This document shows, in pieces, positions 1 through 8,895 of a stretch of 64,000 nucleotides of DNA. The stretch comes from Lederbergia citri (lineage in GTDB: Bacteria; Bacillota; Bacilli; Bacillales; Bacillaceae_C): positions 1,631,391-1,695,390 of the forward strand of contig NZ_JAGYPG010000001.1 in the NCBI RefSeq assembly GCF_018343625.1, read 5' to 3'. Within the stretch, counting starts at the first letter, position 1. Each line of letters opens with the position of its first letter. The notes below the pieces were generated by a model. The model made no database searches, was not told the DNA's origin, and saw only the letters and a list, made by a program, of their open reading frames with translations. Made by a program: the position numbers and the translations under genes.

Positions 1-297
1 TTTCCAATTCATATTTTCCTGATGGTTTACCTCAATATGCCCTAAAAGGTGACAATCCCCTTCTACATACCCTTCCTCCATAGCTTCTCGTTTAAAACAC
101 TCTTCTGGAGTTTCTCCACTTTCAATATGTCCTCCAGGATAATCCCAACCTCGGTCATATAAATCAATCATTAATAATTCATTTTCATAAAAGCAAAAGC
201 CGTGTACACTCGTTATCAGATTCCGTTCTGGAAGAACAGAACTCGGAATCCAAGTTAGTTTTACCTTCCCATTCCAATTAACATATGTAGAATACAT
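1..297 (-). CDS. NUDIX hydrolase (3' end outside window)
   Basis: N-terminal 99 codons of a NUDIX-fold pyrophosphohydrolase, open to the window edge. The start is an ATG at 297 preceded by AGGTGAT. The protein starts MYSTYVNWNG and carries a near-canonical Nudix box beginning GGHIESGETPEE and ending KREAMEEGYV, in which the REx2EE core is intact but the usual Gly after EE is Tyr. NUDIX enzymes hydrolyse nucleoside diphosphate derivatives; the substrate cannot be told. It starts 6 bp after the stop of the effector-binding gene upstream, so the two are probably cotranscribed. Confidence 0.8.
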   Translation of the reverse strand, partial: MYSTYVNWNGKVKLTWIPSSVLPERNLITSVHGFCFYENELLMIDLYDRGWDYPGGHIESGETPEECFKREAMEEGYVEGDCHLLGHIEVNHQENMNWK

Positions 298-302
298 TTT
301 TA

Positions 303-794
303 TCACCTAGTTACAGGAATCATAATGGTAAATTCAGGATCAGTCGAATAAGGATCTTGCTTCATAGGATATTTTTCAAAGTGAGTTAAATGATGGACAT
401 TATTTTCCTTTAGTCCTTCAGAACTTATCCAACTATATATATTATTGTATGACTGTTCAATATTTTGACCTTTAAGATGTTCACATGTTGCATACGATAA
501 AGTAGGGACATATATGCTTACCATGCCAAAGGGAATGTTTTCTACCTTCTCCACTTCAACAGCTGCATAGTGGGTAAAACCATCGCCACCAGGTTTAGCA
601 TGATAGGAAAGACCGAGCAAAATATCTGGATTCACGATATGAGGGATCTCATTTAATCTCTCTTTCAGTTCAGTTTGAATCTTTCGAATCCCTCCCTCAC
701 CAGCTTCAGCAAATGTTCCTTCCCATTTTAAACCAATTGCGTGAAATGATTCTTTGGAAATTAATGCCGCATCGTTTTTTTGTATGACTGTCAT
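303..794 (-). CDS. GyrI-like effector-binding domain protein
   Basis: A 163-residue protein resembling the stand-alone GyrI-like/SOUL-type small-molecule-binding domains also found at the C-terminus of AraC and MerR regulators. Features typical of the fold are the early GLKWEGTFAE strand, the LGLSYH segment and the C-terminal hydrophobic FTIMIPV strand. No DNA-binding domain is present. The reading frame extends further upstream, but the ATG at 794 has GGAGAA at good spacing. The NUDIX gene follows after 5 bp. Family members bind toxins or hydrophobic cations; the ligand here is unknown and the assignment is by pattern only. Confidence 0.65.
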   Translation of the reverse strand: MTVIQKNDAALISKESFHAIGLKWEGTFAEAGEGGIRKIQTELKERLNEIPHIVNPDILLGLSYHAKPGGDGFTHYAAVEVEKVENIPFGMVSIYVPTLSYATCEHLKGQNIEQSYNNIYSWISSEGLKENNVHHLTHFEKYPMKQDPYSTDPEFTIMIPVTR

Positions 795-817
795 TTCTCC
801 ATTCTCCTTTTTTTCGT

Positions 818-1021
818 TTATTTTTTTTCCATTATTACAAGTAAGAAAGTTGCTACTGGTCCAAGAATAATGGAAAGTAAAAACCAATTTAAACCACTTC
901 TATTCTTCGCTTGTGCTAATCCAGCATTTATCAATGTTAACGTTCCCCATCCAACAAAGTATTCATTACCACCCAAAACTTTTCCACCTTTCATTTTTAC
1001 TCTTTTTATTAGTCGTCCCAT
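818..1021 (-). CDS. small membrane protein, unknown function
   Basis: A 67-residue basic protein with two hydrophobic stretches: FVGWGTLTLINAGLA near the middle and FLLSIILGPVATFLLVI at the C-terminus, ending in charged EKK. This suggests two membrane segments. No family was recognised. The start is uncertain: ATG at 1021 or 994, both with weak ribosome binding sites. It lies 23 bp upstream of the effector-binding gene on the same strand and may share its transcript. Confidence 0.5.
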   Translation of the reverse strand: MGRLIKRVKMKGGKVLGGNEYFVGWGTLTLINAGLAQAKNRSGLNWFLLSIILGPVATFLLVIMEKK

Positions 1022-1090
1022 TTTGTTAATATAATTATAGATGAGAAATTCTAAAAATTGGTAACATTATTTTAATATTTGGAGGAATAC

Positions 1091-2023
1091 ATGAAAATAT
1101 CTTCAAAAGCTTTACATAGCCTTGAAAATGATATCAAAAAAGAAAAAATAAGCTCCTGTTTAATTTATGTTAAAGGAGAGACGATTTTTCAATACTATAA
1201 AAATAGGAAAATGAAAGAAAAATTGTTTAAAGTGAATTCAGTCACAAAAAGCATTCTTTCAATTTTAGTCGGTATAGCAATCGATGAAGGATTAATTGAG
1301 AATATCCATACACCGATCCACACTTTCTTTCCTACTCTGGAAGATGAGAAGAAAAAAATTACTGTCGAACATCTGTTAACGATGACAACAGGTTTCGAAT
1401 GGGGTGAATTCGGAGATTGGGGTGGCCGTCCTTTCCCAATGATCAATAGCAAGGATTGGGTCAAATTTGTTTTGGAAAAGAAATTAGTGACTACTCCTGG
1501 GGAAATAATGAACTATAACTCGGGATGCTCTCACTTATTAAGCGCAATATTACAAAAAGTTTCTGGCATGTCATTGGAGAAATATGCTTACGAAAAGCTT
1601 TTTAAACCAATTGGAATAGAAAAATTTAATCTACATAAAGATTCCAAAGGGATTGGAATAGGCGGATTTGGTCTTTCAATAAAAACAAGCGACTTATTAA
1701 AAATTGGTCTTTTAATGATGCAACTCGGGGAATGGAACAATAAACAAATCGTCTCAAAAGAATGGATTGAAGCATCCACTACAAAGAAATACGAAGGTTA
1801 TGAATGGATTGGATCATACGGTTACCATTGGTGGGTTTTAGAAGATGAGCGACTTACTTTTCCTGTATATTTTGCAATGGGATATGGAGGTAATTTTATC
1901 ATCATTAATCCAGTGTTCGAATTTGTAATGGTCTTCACTAGTGAACTATATGATCAAACATTTCTTCCATTGGACTTGTTTAAAAAATATATAATTGAAT
2001 ATTTTATAACGGAATCAGTATAA
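1091..2023 (+). CDS. serine hydrolase, beta-lactamase class C-like family
   Basis: A 310-residue protein of the beta-lactamase/penicillin-binding-protein-like family (Pfam Beta-lactamase). The nucleophile motif is SVTK (Ser about residue 50, Lys about 53), and the second motif is the YNS in MNYNSG near 142. A glycine-rich AMGYGGN stretch near the C-terminus occupies the KTG position. No signal peptide is seen, so it is probably cytoplasmic; such proteins are often esterases or peptidases. An in-frame TTG lies at 1079, but the ATG at 1091 is preceded by GGAGG with 5-nt spacing and is preferred. The signal peptidase gene follows after 38 bp. Confidence 0.8.
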   Translation: MKISSKALHSLENDIKKEKISSCLIYVKGETIFQYYKNRKMKEKLFKVNSVTKSILSILVGIAIDEGLIENIHTPIHTFFPTLEDEKKKITVEHLLTMTTGFEWGEFGDWGGRPFPMINSKDWVKFVLEKKLVTTPGEIMNYNSGCSHLLSAILQKVSGMSLEKYAYEKLFKPIGIEKFNLHKDSKGIGIGGFGLSIKTSDLLKIGLLMMQLGEWNNKQIVSKEWIEASTTKKYEGYEWIGSYGYHWWVLEDERLTFPVYFAMGYGGNFIIINPVFEFVMVFTSELYDQTFLPLDLFKKYIIEYFITESV

Positions 2024-2061
2024 TTTATATTTTTATAAGGATAGTTGAAAGGGTGATTGCT

Positions 2062-2619
2062 ATGAAAGAAGAGAAAAGTGAATTATGGGAATGGACAAAA
2101 GCGTTTCTTATTGCTATTTTGCTAGCAGTTGTAGTTCGGCACTTTATTTTTTCACCGGCCACAGTTAAAGGAGAATCTATGATGCCGACTTTGCATGACC
2201 GAGATCGGATGATTGTAGATAAAGTAAATTATTCATTATTGGAACCAAAAAGATTTGATATTATTGTTTTCCGAGCCTCTCCAAGTGAAAACTATGTAAA
2301 ACGAGTAATTGGATTGCCTGGAGACACTATCGAGTATAAAGACGATATTTTATATATCAATGGAAAAGCATATGAAGAACCTTACCTGGATGAATATAAA
2401 AAACAGAATATGCCTGGTATACCTCTTACATATTCGTTTTCTTTAAAGGATACTCCAATCGGTAGAGATACTGTACCAAAAGGTCATTTGTTTGTTATGG
2501 GTGATAATAGGGGACATAGTACGGACAGCCGGCATATCGGTGCAATTCCAATCGAAGATGTGCTAGGCACAGCAAAAATAATATTTTGGCCATTTAAAGA
2601 TTTCCAAATGATTAAATAG
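2062..2619 (+). CDS. sip: signal peptidase I (SipS-like)
   Basis: Type I signal peptidase of 185 residues, close in length to B. subtilis SipS (184). It removes signal peptides from exported proteins on the outer face of the membrane. An N-terminal anchor (FLIAILLAVVVRHFIF) is followed by the catalytic serine in GESMMPTL (about residue 39) and the catalytic lysine in YVKRVIGLPGD (about 80). The MGDNRGHSTDSR box lies near the C-terminus. GTG at 2053 is in frame, but ATG 2062 has AAAGGGTGA at correct spacing. Bacillus species carry several paralogues, so S, T, U or V cannot be assigned. A terminator follows. Confidence 0.92.
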   Translation: MKEEKSELWEWTKAFLIAILLAVVVRHFIFSPATVKGESMMPTLHDRDRMIVDKVNYSLLEPKRFDIIVFRASPSENYVKRVIGLPGDTIEYKDDILYINGKAYEEPYLDEYKKQNMPGIPLTYSFSLKDTPIGRDTVPKGHLFVMGDNRGHSTDSRHIGAIPIEDVLGTAKIIFWPFKDFQMIK

Positions 2620-2642
2620 GTTTACACAAAATGAAGGAATTC

Positions 2643-2672
2643 AAAGGAAGCCTTATTCAATAGGTTTCCTTT
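2643..2672. terminator. bidirectional terminator between sip and lipoprotein gene
   Basis: Stem AAAGGAAGCCT / AGGTTTCCTTT with an 8-nt loop and one G-U pair, lying between two convergent genes. It is T-rich on both sides. Confidence 0.75.
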
Positions 2673-2676
2673 TCCA

Positions 2677-3099
2677 CTATTTTCCATTTAATACATCTAC
2701 AGCCTTTTGAATTTTATCGTCTCTTTCAACTTCTATAGCTAGGTTACGTCCATGAACATAGAAAATTAACGCATTTTTTGCTTCGTAATAATTGTAAGAT
2801 ACTAAATTAACTGCAGCTGTTTTATTTTGAAAATCCTTGAATCCTTTCTCTCTTTCCAGTTCAGATTTATAAATATAAACCAAAAACAACTTGTCATCTA
2901 ATTCAAAAGTAGTTGGCCTGATGCCATTTAGTTTCATTCCAAAAATGTTATCCTTTGGAACTTTCATTTCCTTCAACAATAAGTCTTGCTCTCTTAAAGC
3001 AGAAAGAATCTCCGGCTTATTAACCATACTCGCATCTGACGATTGGCAACCAGATAAAAATATAAGAATAGCCAAACATATAGCGATGAGTTTATTCAT
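2677..3099 (-). CDS. putative lipoprotein, unknown function
   Basis: A 140-residue exported lipoprotein. The N-terminal signal MNKLIAICLAILIFLSGC ends in a clear lipobox (LSGC), so the mature protein should be lipidated on Cys18 and anchored outside the membrane. The rest is soluble with no recognised catalytic motif; the end resembles small Bacillus proteins that monitor or bind extracellular ligands, but no function is claimed. The ATG at 3099 follows GGAGAA. A small membrane-protein gene lies 37 bp upstream on the same strand. Confidence 0.75.
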   Translation of the reverse strand: MNKLIAICLAILIFLSGCQSSDASMVNKPEILSALREQDLLLKEMKVPKDNIFGMKLNGIRPTTFELDDKLFLVYIYKSELEREKGFKDFQNKTAAVNLVSYNYYEAKNALIFYVHGRNLAIEVERDDKIQKAVDVLNGK

Positions 3100-3136
3100 A
3101 ATTTGTTCTCCATATCAAGTTTAAATTAATTACAAA

Positions 3137-3310
3137 TCAAACTCCTTCATTCTTCTCATTATTTATTCGTTCATTTATAGCATCTAGCTTCTTTTCAATT
3201 CTATCAAGCTGATGTTTGCGTTTAGAAAAAGTAAGAACAAGAAATACAATTAGGATAATGATGAGAACTATATAACCAATACTAAATAATTGAAATAATA
3301 CATCTCCCAT
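3137..3310 (-). CDS. small membrane protein, DUF4083-like
   Basis: A 57-residue protein starting MGDVLFQLFSIGY with one long hydrophobic segment (IVLIIILIVFLVLTF) and a charged coiled-coil tail with the pattern QLDRIEKKLDAI. This architecture matches the DUF4083 family of small Bacillus membrane proteins as I recall it. An in-frame ATG lies 15 bp upstream, but the ATG at 3310 has GAGGTGG at 6-nt spacing. Function is unknown. Confidence 0.65.
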   Translation of the reverse strand: MGDVLFQLFSIGYIVLIIILIVFLVLTFSKRKHQLDRIEKKLDAINERINNEKNEGV

Positions 3311-3408
3311 ATTGTGCCACCTCAAACTGAGTTATTTATCCTAAAGTTTACCATATTTTACATGTGAATAATTTAAAGTTACGAAGAATCGAGATTCTAT
3401 ATAGAAGA

Positions 3409-3444
3409 AAACAAACAGGGTATGATTCAAGTCCCTGTTTGTTT
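3409..3444 (-). terminator. terminator of the universal stress protein gene
   Basis: Perfect 12-bp stem AAACAAACAGGG / CCCTGTTTGTTT, followed on the minus strand by TTTTC. It lies 24 bp past the uspA-family stop. Confidence 0.85.
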
Positions 3445-3468
3445 AAAAGTATCTCTATTAAAAAATTA

Positions 3469-3888
3469 TTATTTCACTATCAAAACAGGACATTTCGCAT
3501 CTTTCGCCACTTTATGGCTAACGCTTCCTAGTACCATCTCTTGCAATGCATTCAAACCACGACTGCCCATTACAACCATATCACATGATAGTTTATTTAC
3601 GTATTCAACGATTACTGAACCAGGATCTCCGTGAAGTAATGTTACCTTATATGTAATGTTTGCTTGATTAAACATTTCCTCGATTGGCAGGAGTTTTTTT
3701 CGACGTTCAACATCCATGGTTTCGGCATCCTTACTTTGGAGTACCTCTTTTGACCCTTTTGAATAGTCGATAACAAATACAATTTCTACAACTGTGCCTT
3801 CCGCGAATGAAGCAATTTTTACTGCTTCTTTAGCTGCGCGAATAGAGTTTTCGGAACCATCTGCTGCCAGTAATATTCTATTGTACAT
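3469..3888 (-). CDS. universal stress protein, UspA family
   Basis: A 139-residue single-domain UspA protein. It begins MYNRILLAADGS, the first strand with the nucleotide-contacting Asp. It ends with the ATP-binding signature GSRGLNALQEMVLGSVS (G-x2-G-x9-G-S), so it belongs to the ATP-binding subclass. These cytoplasmic proteins accumulate under starvation or stress, usually as dimers. The ATG at 3888 is preceded by GGCGGGGAACAG. It is monocistronic with its own terminator. Confidence 0.9.
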   Translation of the reverse strand: MYNRILLAADGSENSIRAAKEAVKIASFAEGTVVEIVFVIDYSKGSKEVLQSKDAETMDVERRKKLLPIEEMFNQANITYKVTLLHGDPGSVIVEYVNKLSCDMVVMGSRGLNALQEMVLGSVSHKVAKDAKCPVLIVK

Positions 3889-3996
3889 TCTGTTCCCCGC
3901 CTTCTAAAATATTTTTTTCCTATTTTTTTACGAAATTATTAGTATTCGACAATATGAGAATTATCCCAAAAAAAATGATTTTGCACAACCTAAAAA

Positions 3997-4028
3997 AAAG
4001 ATGTGAACGAAAAATCGTCACATCTTTT
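3997..4028 (-). terminator. terminator of the aldehyde dehydrogenase locus
   Basis: Stem AAAGATGTGA / TCACATCTTT around a CGAAAAATCG inner hairpin, followed by a run of eight T on the minus strand. Confidence 0.85.
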
Positions 4029-4032
4029 TCTG

Positions 4033-5489
4033 TTAAAATGGATACTCTCTCGTAATATCTTGTGTGGAGATCCATTGATATGTTGTAAATTCATCGAGGG
4101 ACCATCTCCCACCAAATCTCCCAATACCCGATTGCTTTTCTCCTCCAAATGCTATTAAAGGTTCATCGTTTACACTCTGATCATTTACATGAACCATTCC
4201 TGTTTCCATTTTCAAAGCCACTTGGACCCCTTTTTCTATTGAACCGGCATGGACAGCACCACTTAGCCCATATGGTGTATCATTTGCAATTTCAATTGCT
4301 TCCTCTTCTGTTTTAAATGGAATAATTGTTACGACAGGGCCAAACATTTCATTTTTTGCAGTCGCAACATTATTCGAACTTGACGTTAAAATAGTCGGAT
4401 GCATAACACTTCCATCCACTTTCCCCTGAAGAACTACCTTTGCTCCTTCTTGTTTAGCTTTTTCTATTTCTCCAAGTATTCGTTCATGGCCCCTTTGTTA
4501 ATCAATGGTCCTATTAAATTTTCCTTATTAGTAGGATCACCAACAGGTATTTTCTTAGCCTTTTCTATAAATTTTTCCAAAAACTCCTCGTAGATCTTTT
4601 CATCAACAATAATACGATTTATTGCCATACAAATTTGACCATTATGCATAAACTTACCGAAAATAGCTGAATGGACGGCTTTTTCCAAATCAGCATCCTC
4701 TAATACAATTAATGCATTATTTCCACCTAGCTCCAATGCAACTTTCTTTATATTTTTTCCGCAAAGTGCTCCGATATGTTTCCCTACAGGGGTAGAACCT
4801 GTAAATGAAATCATTCGAGGGATAGGATGATCAACGAAACCATCTCCTATATCTTCTATCGAAGCTACCACAACATTAAACAAACCCTTGGGCAACCCAG
4901 CTTCTTCAAATATTTTTCCGATAACAGTGCCACCCGACATCGCTGTTTGCTCGTCTGGTTTAAGAACTACTCCATTACCTGCGGCTAAGGCAGGGGCTAC
5001 GGAACGCATTGATAGATACATAGGAAAATTAAACGGACTGATAACACCTAGTACACCTAAAGGCTTTCTGAACAGGCGATTTTCTTTTCCAAATACAAGT
5101 GACGGAACCATTTCCCCGCCCATACGCATCGGGTAACTTGCTGCTTCTCTAGTAATAGAAATACAAAAATCTACTTCTACGTTTGCTTTAATGAAAGATG
5201 AACCTGACTCTTCTATAAGAAGCTCTACTAGTTCATTACGCCGATTCTTCATAATTTGCACAGCTTTTTCCATAATATCCGCTTTCTCAAAAGCGTTGAC
5301 TTGCTCCCATTCTTTTTGAGCTTTTTTGGCTGAGGAGTATGCATCATCTATATCATTTTGATCGGCCATTTGAATGCTTGTGATCACTTCTTGATTATAT
5401 GGATTCATATCGTCATATACGGTTTTACTCATTCCGTCTCGCCACTCACCGGCAATAAACTGTTTGTTTAACTCCGTATATTTTTCCAT
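4033..5489 (-). pseudogene. aldehyde dehydrogenase, broken by one frameshift
   Basis: An NAD(P)-dependent aldehyde dehydrogenase, about 485 residues if repaired, most like the vanillin/salicylaldehyde group such as B. subtilis YfmT. The first frame (5489 down to 4464, 341 residues) contains the NAD-binding FTGSTPVG, the general base Glu253 in LELGG and nucleophile Cys287 in NGQIC. It then runs into TAG. The remaining 130 or so residues continue in the -1 frame: near 4480 the reading changes from GAMNEYLEK-stop to ILGEIEKAKQEGAK, which fits a single missing base. All active-site residues precede the lesion. It may be a true mutation or a sequencing error. ATG 5489 follows AGGAGG. Confidence 0.85.
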
Positions 5490-5619
5490 CTGACATCCTC
5501 CTTATGTGTTATCTCATCTATTTATATTTCCTTACATAAATCTATTAAACCTTTAGAAATTCCAGTTCTATATGCCTTAAGTAAAATATCAGTAGGCAAT
5601 AACGAGAGATAAAAAAATA

Positions 5620-5648
5620 CGTGGAGAAAATTTATGATTTTCTCCACG
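5620..5648 (-). terminator. terminator of the ytpQ-ytpR transcript
   Basis: Stem CGTGGAGAAAAT / ATTTTCTCCACG with a short loop. The minus strand continues TATTTTTTTATC. It lies 83 bp beyond ytpR. Confidence 0.85.
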
Positions 5649-5730
5649 CATCATTTATATTTATCCCTAAAAAAGCTTTGTATATTTGACTTACAATAAG
5701 TGCCATAATCCAATTATTTTCTTTAATACG

Positions 5731-6333
5731 TTAAAACTTATATTCCTGTCCTACTTCGTATTTTTCATCTTCCAAAATGAGAATCCCTTTTTCTTGAGGT
5801 GCGTTCGGAAGTTCTAATTCCCTAGCAGAACATATCATCCCACTAGAAGGTACACCGCGTAGTTCTGCATCTTTAATGATCATTCCGCTTGGCATGACTG
5901 CTCCTACTTTTGCCACAACAACTTTTTGTCCTGTGTCGACATTTGGTGCACCACAAACGATTTGCAGTTCATCCGTCCCAACATCGACTTTACAAACACT
6001 TAACTTATCTGCATTTGGATGTTTTTCTTTTTCCTTTACATACCCGACGACAAATTTAGGTGAGAAATCGGCTTCCAGTTTTTCTTCAAAACCGTTTTTA
6101 TCAAGTGCTTCATTGATTTTTCCTAAAATCTCTTCATTTAAATCTACTTGACCCTTCGCATCTACCTGAACATATTGAGAAGCATTAAATATATTAAATC
6201 CTCCCGTTTTATTCGTTTGTTCATCAAAAATACGGGCAACGTCCCCTTTTCGTTCAAACGTTCTATGTTCAATATCTCCTAAATTAATTAGCAGAACATC
6301 GCCTACACCTTCTAAATTATAAAATACATTCAT
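5731..6333 (-). CDS. ytpR: YtpR family tRNA-binding protein
   Basis: A 200-residue protein with an N-terminal DUF4479-type domain (about 1-90) and a C-terminal tRNA-binding OB fold (about 95-198). The OB fold is the domain at the N-terminus of bacterial PheRS beta and includes [25 protein letters not shown] and [14 protein letters not shown]. Length matches B. subtilis YtpR (201). No synthetase domain is present, so it is a free-standing tRNA-binding protein of unknown role. ATG 6333 follows AAAGGGG. It lies 14 bp after ytpQ, in one operon. Confidence 0.93.
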   Translation of the reverse strand: MNVFYNLEGVGDVLLINLGDIEHRTFERKGDVARIFDEQTNKTGGFNIFNASQYVQVDAKGQVDLNEEILGKINEALDKNGFEEKLEADFSPKFVVGYVKEKEKHPNADKLSVCKVDVGTDELQIVCGAPNVDTGQKVVVAKVGAVMPSGMIIKDAELRGVPSSGMICSARELELPNAPQEKGILILEDEKYEVGQEYKF

Positions 6334-6347
6334 GTTAAAATCCCCTT

Positions 6348-7157
6348 TCAGTCTTCTTTCTTATGATCCTTTGCTAAAATAAAGATTGGTTCTAATTTTC
6401 CATTTTCATAAATATACGAAAGTGCGGTAATCGGAACATTTCCTGAAGTAAAAAAGCTCATAGTTAATTCAGCTAATATATCGTAACCTGTTCCATTGCG
6501 AATATCCCCGATAATGAGTACATCCTGATGAGGGACAGCTACCACCATATCGCCTTCAATCGTTTCCGCTTTTTCTTGGAGGAACTTGTCATTTAGTATC
6601 CTACTCGCATCATAACCATCGTTCGTGTTTAAGAAATAAAAATCATTTCCTGCAAGAGAATCTCTTTTCATTTCAGTAGACAACGATCTGACATTAAAAC
6701 GGGCTATTTCACGAATTTTTTGCGGTTCAAGCCCCTCTTTTTCAATTAGGTTCTCATCTAACATTCGATATGTATTACCGAGATCCAAGGCGTAATATAT
6801 TCTTGTTTCAGCCGTATGGTCATCTGTCATAAACGGAATGCCATCACTCGTTTCAACTGGAAAGGAAGTAGAGCGAATCACCGGGTATATTTTCTTTTCA
6901 CTACCCGCTAAGCTTTGTTCTTTCCCCATTACCTCAAGGGCTTCTTCCACATAATAGACAACCTCATCAATCGCCTTTTCTTTATGCTCATGCCATTTTG
7001 CCACGATTCCAGGAAGGGCAACGTCAATCCCTTTCCCAGTTTCCTCGTTTTCAATACGAAGTGATTCTTTTTTGCGATCATATTTAAAAGAACGGCCTTG
7101 TTTTTCAAGCCTTTTCTCTAATTCTCTTCTTAATTTCTTTTCATCCATTTTCATCAT
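6348..7157 (-). CDS. ytpQ: YtpQ, DUF1444 family protein
   Basis: A 269-residue cytoplasmic protein of the DUF1444 family, conserved in Bacillaceae between ytpP and ytpR. It is rich in charged residues, starting [20 protein letters not shown]. The C-terminal half contains the conserved [14 protein letters not shown] segment. No catalytic motif is evident and the biochemical role is unknown. Two adjacent ATGs (7157, 7154) follow AAGGAGG; the first is used. It is separated from ytpP by a terminator, so ytpQR have partly independent transcription. Confidence 0.9.
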   Translation of the reverse strand: MMKMDEKKLRRELEKRLEKQGRSFKYDRKKESLRIENEETGKGIDVALPGIVAKWHEHKEKAIDEVVYYVEEALEVMGKEQSLAGSEKKIYPVIRSTSFPVETSDGIPFMTDDHTAETRIYYALDLGNTYRMLDENLIEKEGLEPQKIREIARFNVRSLSTEMKRDSLAGNDFYFLNTNDGYDASRILNDKFLQEKAETIEGDMVVAVPHQDVLIIGDIRNGTGYDILAELTMSFFTSGNVPITALSYIYENGKLEPIFILAKDHKKED

Positions 7158-7231
7158 TCAACCCTCCTTGGGTGCAATACACTATCGTTTATTTTACATG
7201 AAACTGACTACAGTCTCAAAGAAACAACAAA

Positions 7232-7260
7232 AAAACCTCCACAGAATTTGCAGAGGTTTT
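7232..7260 (-). terminator. terminator after ytpP
   Basis: On the minus strand AACCTCTGCA / TGTGGAGGTT forms a 10-bp stem with two G-U pairs and an AATTC loop, followed by seven T. It lies between ytpP and ytpQ. Confidence 0.85.
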
Positions 7261-7269
7261 GTAAATTAT

Positions 7270-7581
7270 TTATAGACCATTAATAAACTCTTCAATTTCT
7301 TCCAACGTCTTACGGTCCTTGCTGACGAAGCGTCCTACTTCCTCACCGTCATGATAAGCAATAAAGCTTGGAATTCCAAAAATATTTAGCTCGCCACATA
7401 AATCAATAAATTGATCGCGATCGACTTCAATGAATGTATATTCTGGATAATCCGCCTCAAGTCTTGGCAAAAATGGTTCAATGAACCTGCAGTCTCCACA
7501 CCAATCGGCAGAAAACATAAAGATTGTCCGTTCTTCATTTTTTAATGATTCGTATTGCTCTACGGATTGTAATTTTTCCAT
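7270..7581 (-). CDS. ytpP: thioredoxin-like protein YtpP
   Basis: A 103-residue cytoplasmic thioredoxin-fold protein. The redox motif is WCGDC (Cys about 28 and 31) in place of the usual WCGPC, and the cis-proline loop is FGIPSFI. A disulfide reductase or monothiol-exchange role is expected; the altered CGDC pair suggests a redox potential unlike TrxA. ATG 7581 follows GGAGGAAAAAG. It has its own terminator. Confidence 0.93.
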   Translation of the reverse strand: MEKLQSVEQYESLKNEERTIFMFSADWCGDCRFIEPFLPRLEADYPEYTFIEVDRDQFIDLCGELNIFGIPSFIAYHDGEEVGRFVSKDRKTLEEIEEFINGL

Positions 7582-7706
7582 CTCTTTTTCCTCCTATGTA
7601 GATTAACAATTGGCTAGTTAATCCAGCCATGCTTTTTAAATTCCAATTTGTTTAAGCTTACCACAGCCAGACAAAAAATAAGGAGTAAAATGACTTGAAG
7701 AAAAAC

Positions 7707-8158
7707 AAAAGCGCAAGCGCCTGTTCAGCGACTTACAGGCCCACAGGATGTGGGTCCGTCGACGTCGCCACAGGACGTGGCCGTTTTTAGTCGACGTTCC
7801 TCTTTAGGGTTCTAACGAGATAAAGGAAACACGATGAGCCACGAAAAGCGGAAGGCGCCTGAATAAAAGAAGAAAGGCTAAGTACGCAACGTCCTGTTGC
7901 AGGCTCAGGCAGCGACGTCCTGTCGCTTCGCCTGCACTAGTACATCCATGTACGTCACAACGCCTTCCTGACCCGCATCCTGCGGGCCTCCGACAAGCAA
8001 ATGTTCTGAGTCAAAAAAGTCGCTCTTTGACTTTATTGACTCAGGTTATTTGACCTCGAGGGGCTGGCGCCTGTAACTGGACATTAAAAGGCGAGTCGAT
8101 GTTGACTTATCGTAGGAAGAAACCGGAAGTTTGCTAGTCGCTAGGCGCTGGAGCTAGA
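7707..8158 (+). repeat. interspersed repeat, copy A (long composite form)
   Basis: Fills most of the 665-bp gap between ytpP and the lipoprotein gene. It begins AAAAGCGCAAGCGCCTG and ends AGGCGCTGGAGCTAGA. It contains the family motif GAGATAAAGGAAACACGATG and the right-end motif GTTGACTTATCGTAGG. Between them is a second module, also seen in copy B, with palindromes such as GACCCGCATCCTGCGGG and a GACTCAG...CTGAGTC pair. No reading frame of note is present. Confidence 0.8.
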
Positions 8159-8216
8159 TGGGAACTACCTTCTTAAAAGTTATCCACAGTTTCCAATCTA
8201 TAATTTCCTATAAAAA

Positions 8217-8238
8217 AGAGACGGAATGCTCCGCCTCT
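8217..8238 (-). terminator. terminator of the 8.2-kb lipoprotein gene
   Basis: Hairpin AGAGaCGGA / TCCGcCTCT with a 4-nt loop. The minus strand continues TTTTTTATAGG. It lies 8 bp past the stop. Confidence 0.85.
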
Positions 8239-8246
8239 AAAATTGT

Positions 8247-8756
8247 TTATTCTTTGATTGATGTAGAGTTAACGATTTTCATTAAAAGTTCGGCATCAGC
8301 AGCAAGTGTTTTTAAATCAGATTCTGTAGTGGCTTTAACCCCGCCAATCCCAACACTAACTTCGTACAGTTCTTTATCTGTTTCATTGATGACAATGTAT
8401 CCAACTCGATCTTTATCTAAATAAGTTTTATTAACAATTACTTTATTTGCATTCTCGACAACACCATCGTAAAGCGCTTTACTATCACTTTGTTCGTTAG
8501 GATTATAAAAAAGGATATAAGTGTGGTCTCCTTTTTTCATAATAATATTATTTGGCGATTCATCTTTTATTGTAAATCCTGTTGGTAGATTGAACTTTAT
8601 CGACTGAACCTCTTCATTGGCTTCTTCAGATTTTGCTTGAAAAGTCTTTTCAACGTTCGTCTCGGCTTTTACTTTTTCCTCATCTATCGATTTCCCGCAA
8701 GCTGCTATGATCAGAACACTAAACATGATCATGATGCTTGCTACTATTTTTTTCAT
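8247..8756 (-). CDS. putative lipoprotein, unknown function
   Basis: A 169-residue lipoprotein with signal MKKIVASIMIMFSVLIIAAC and lipobox IAAC (Cys20). The mature part has a charged, glutamate-rich linker followed by a compact domain with FNLPTGFTIKDESPNNII, reminiscent of DUF4367-like domains of sporulation and anti-sigma proteins. That resemblance is weak and no function is claimed. It is transcribed away from ytoQ, and its own terminator follows. Confidence 0.78.
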   Translation of the reverse strand: MKKIVASIMIMFSVLIIAACGKSIDEEKVKAETNVEKTFQAKSEEANEEVQSIKFNLPTGFTIKDESPNNIIMKKGDHTYILFYNPNEQSDSKALYDGVVENANKVIVNKTYLDKDRVGYIVINETDKELYEVSVGIGGVKATTESDLKTLAADAELLMKIVNSTSIKE

Positions 8757-8895
8757 GATCCTTCCCCCTATGTTACTAAACTCACATGTCTATCATACTA
8801 CTCCTAAAAACCGCTTGACAACCCCAGGTACAGACAAAGAAACTATTGGAAAAAAATGATACAATGTCAGGTAGTACATATAGGAGGGATAAGTG

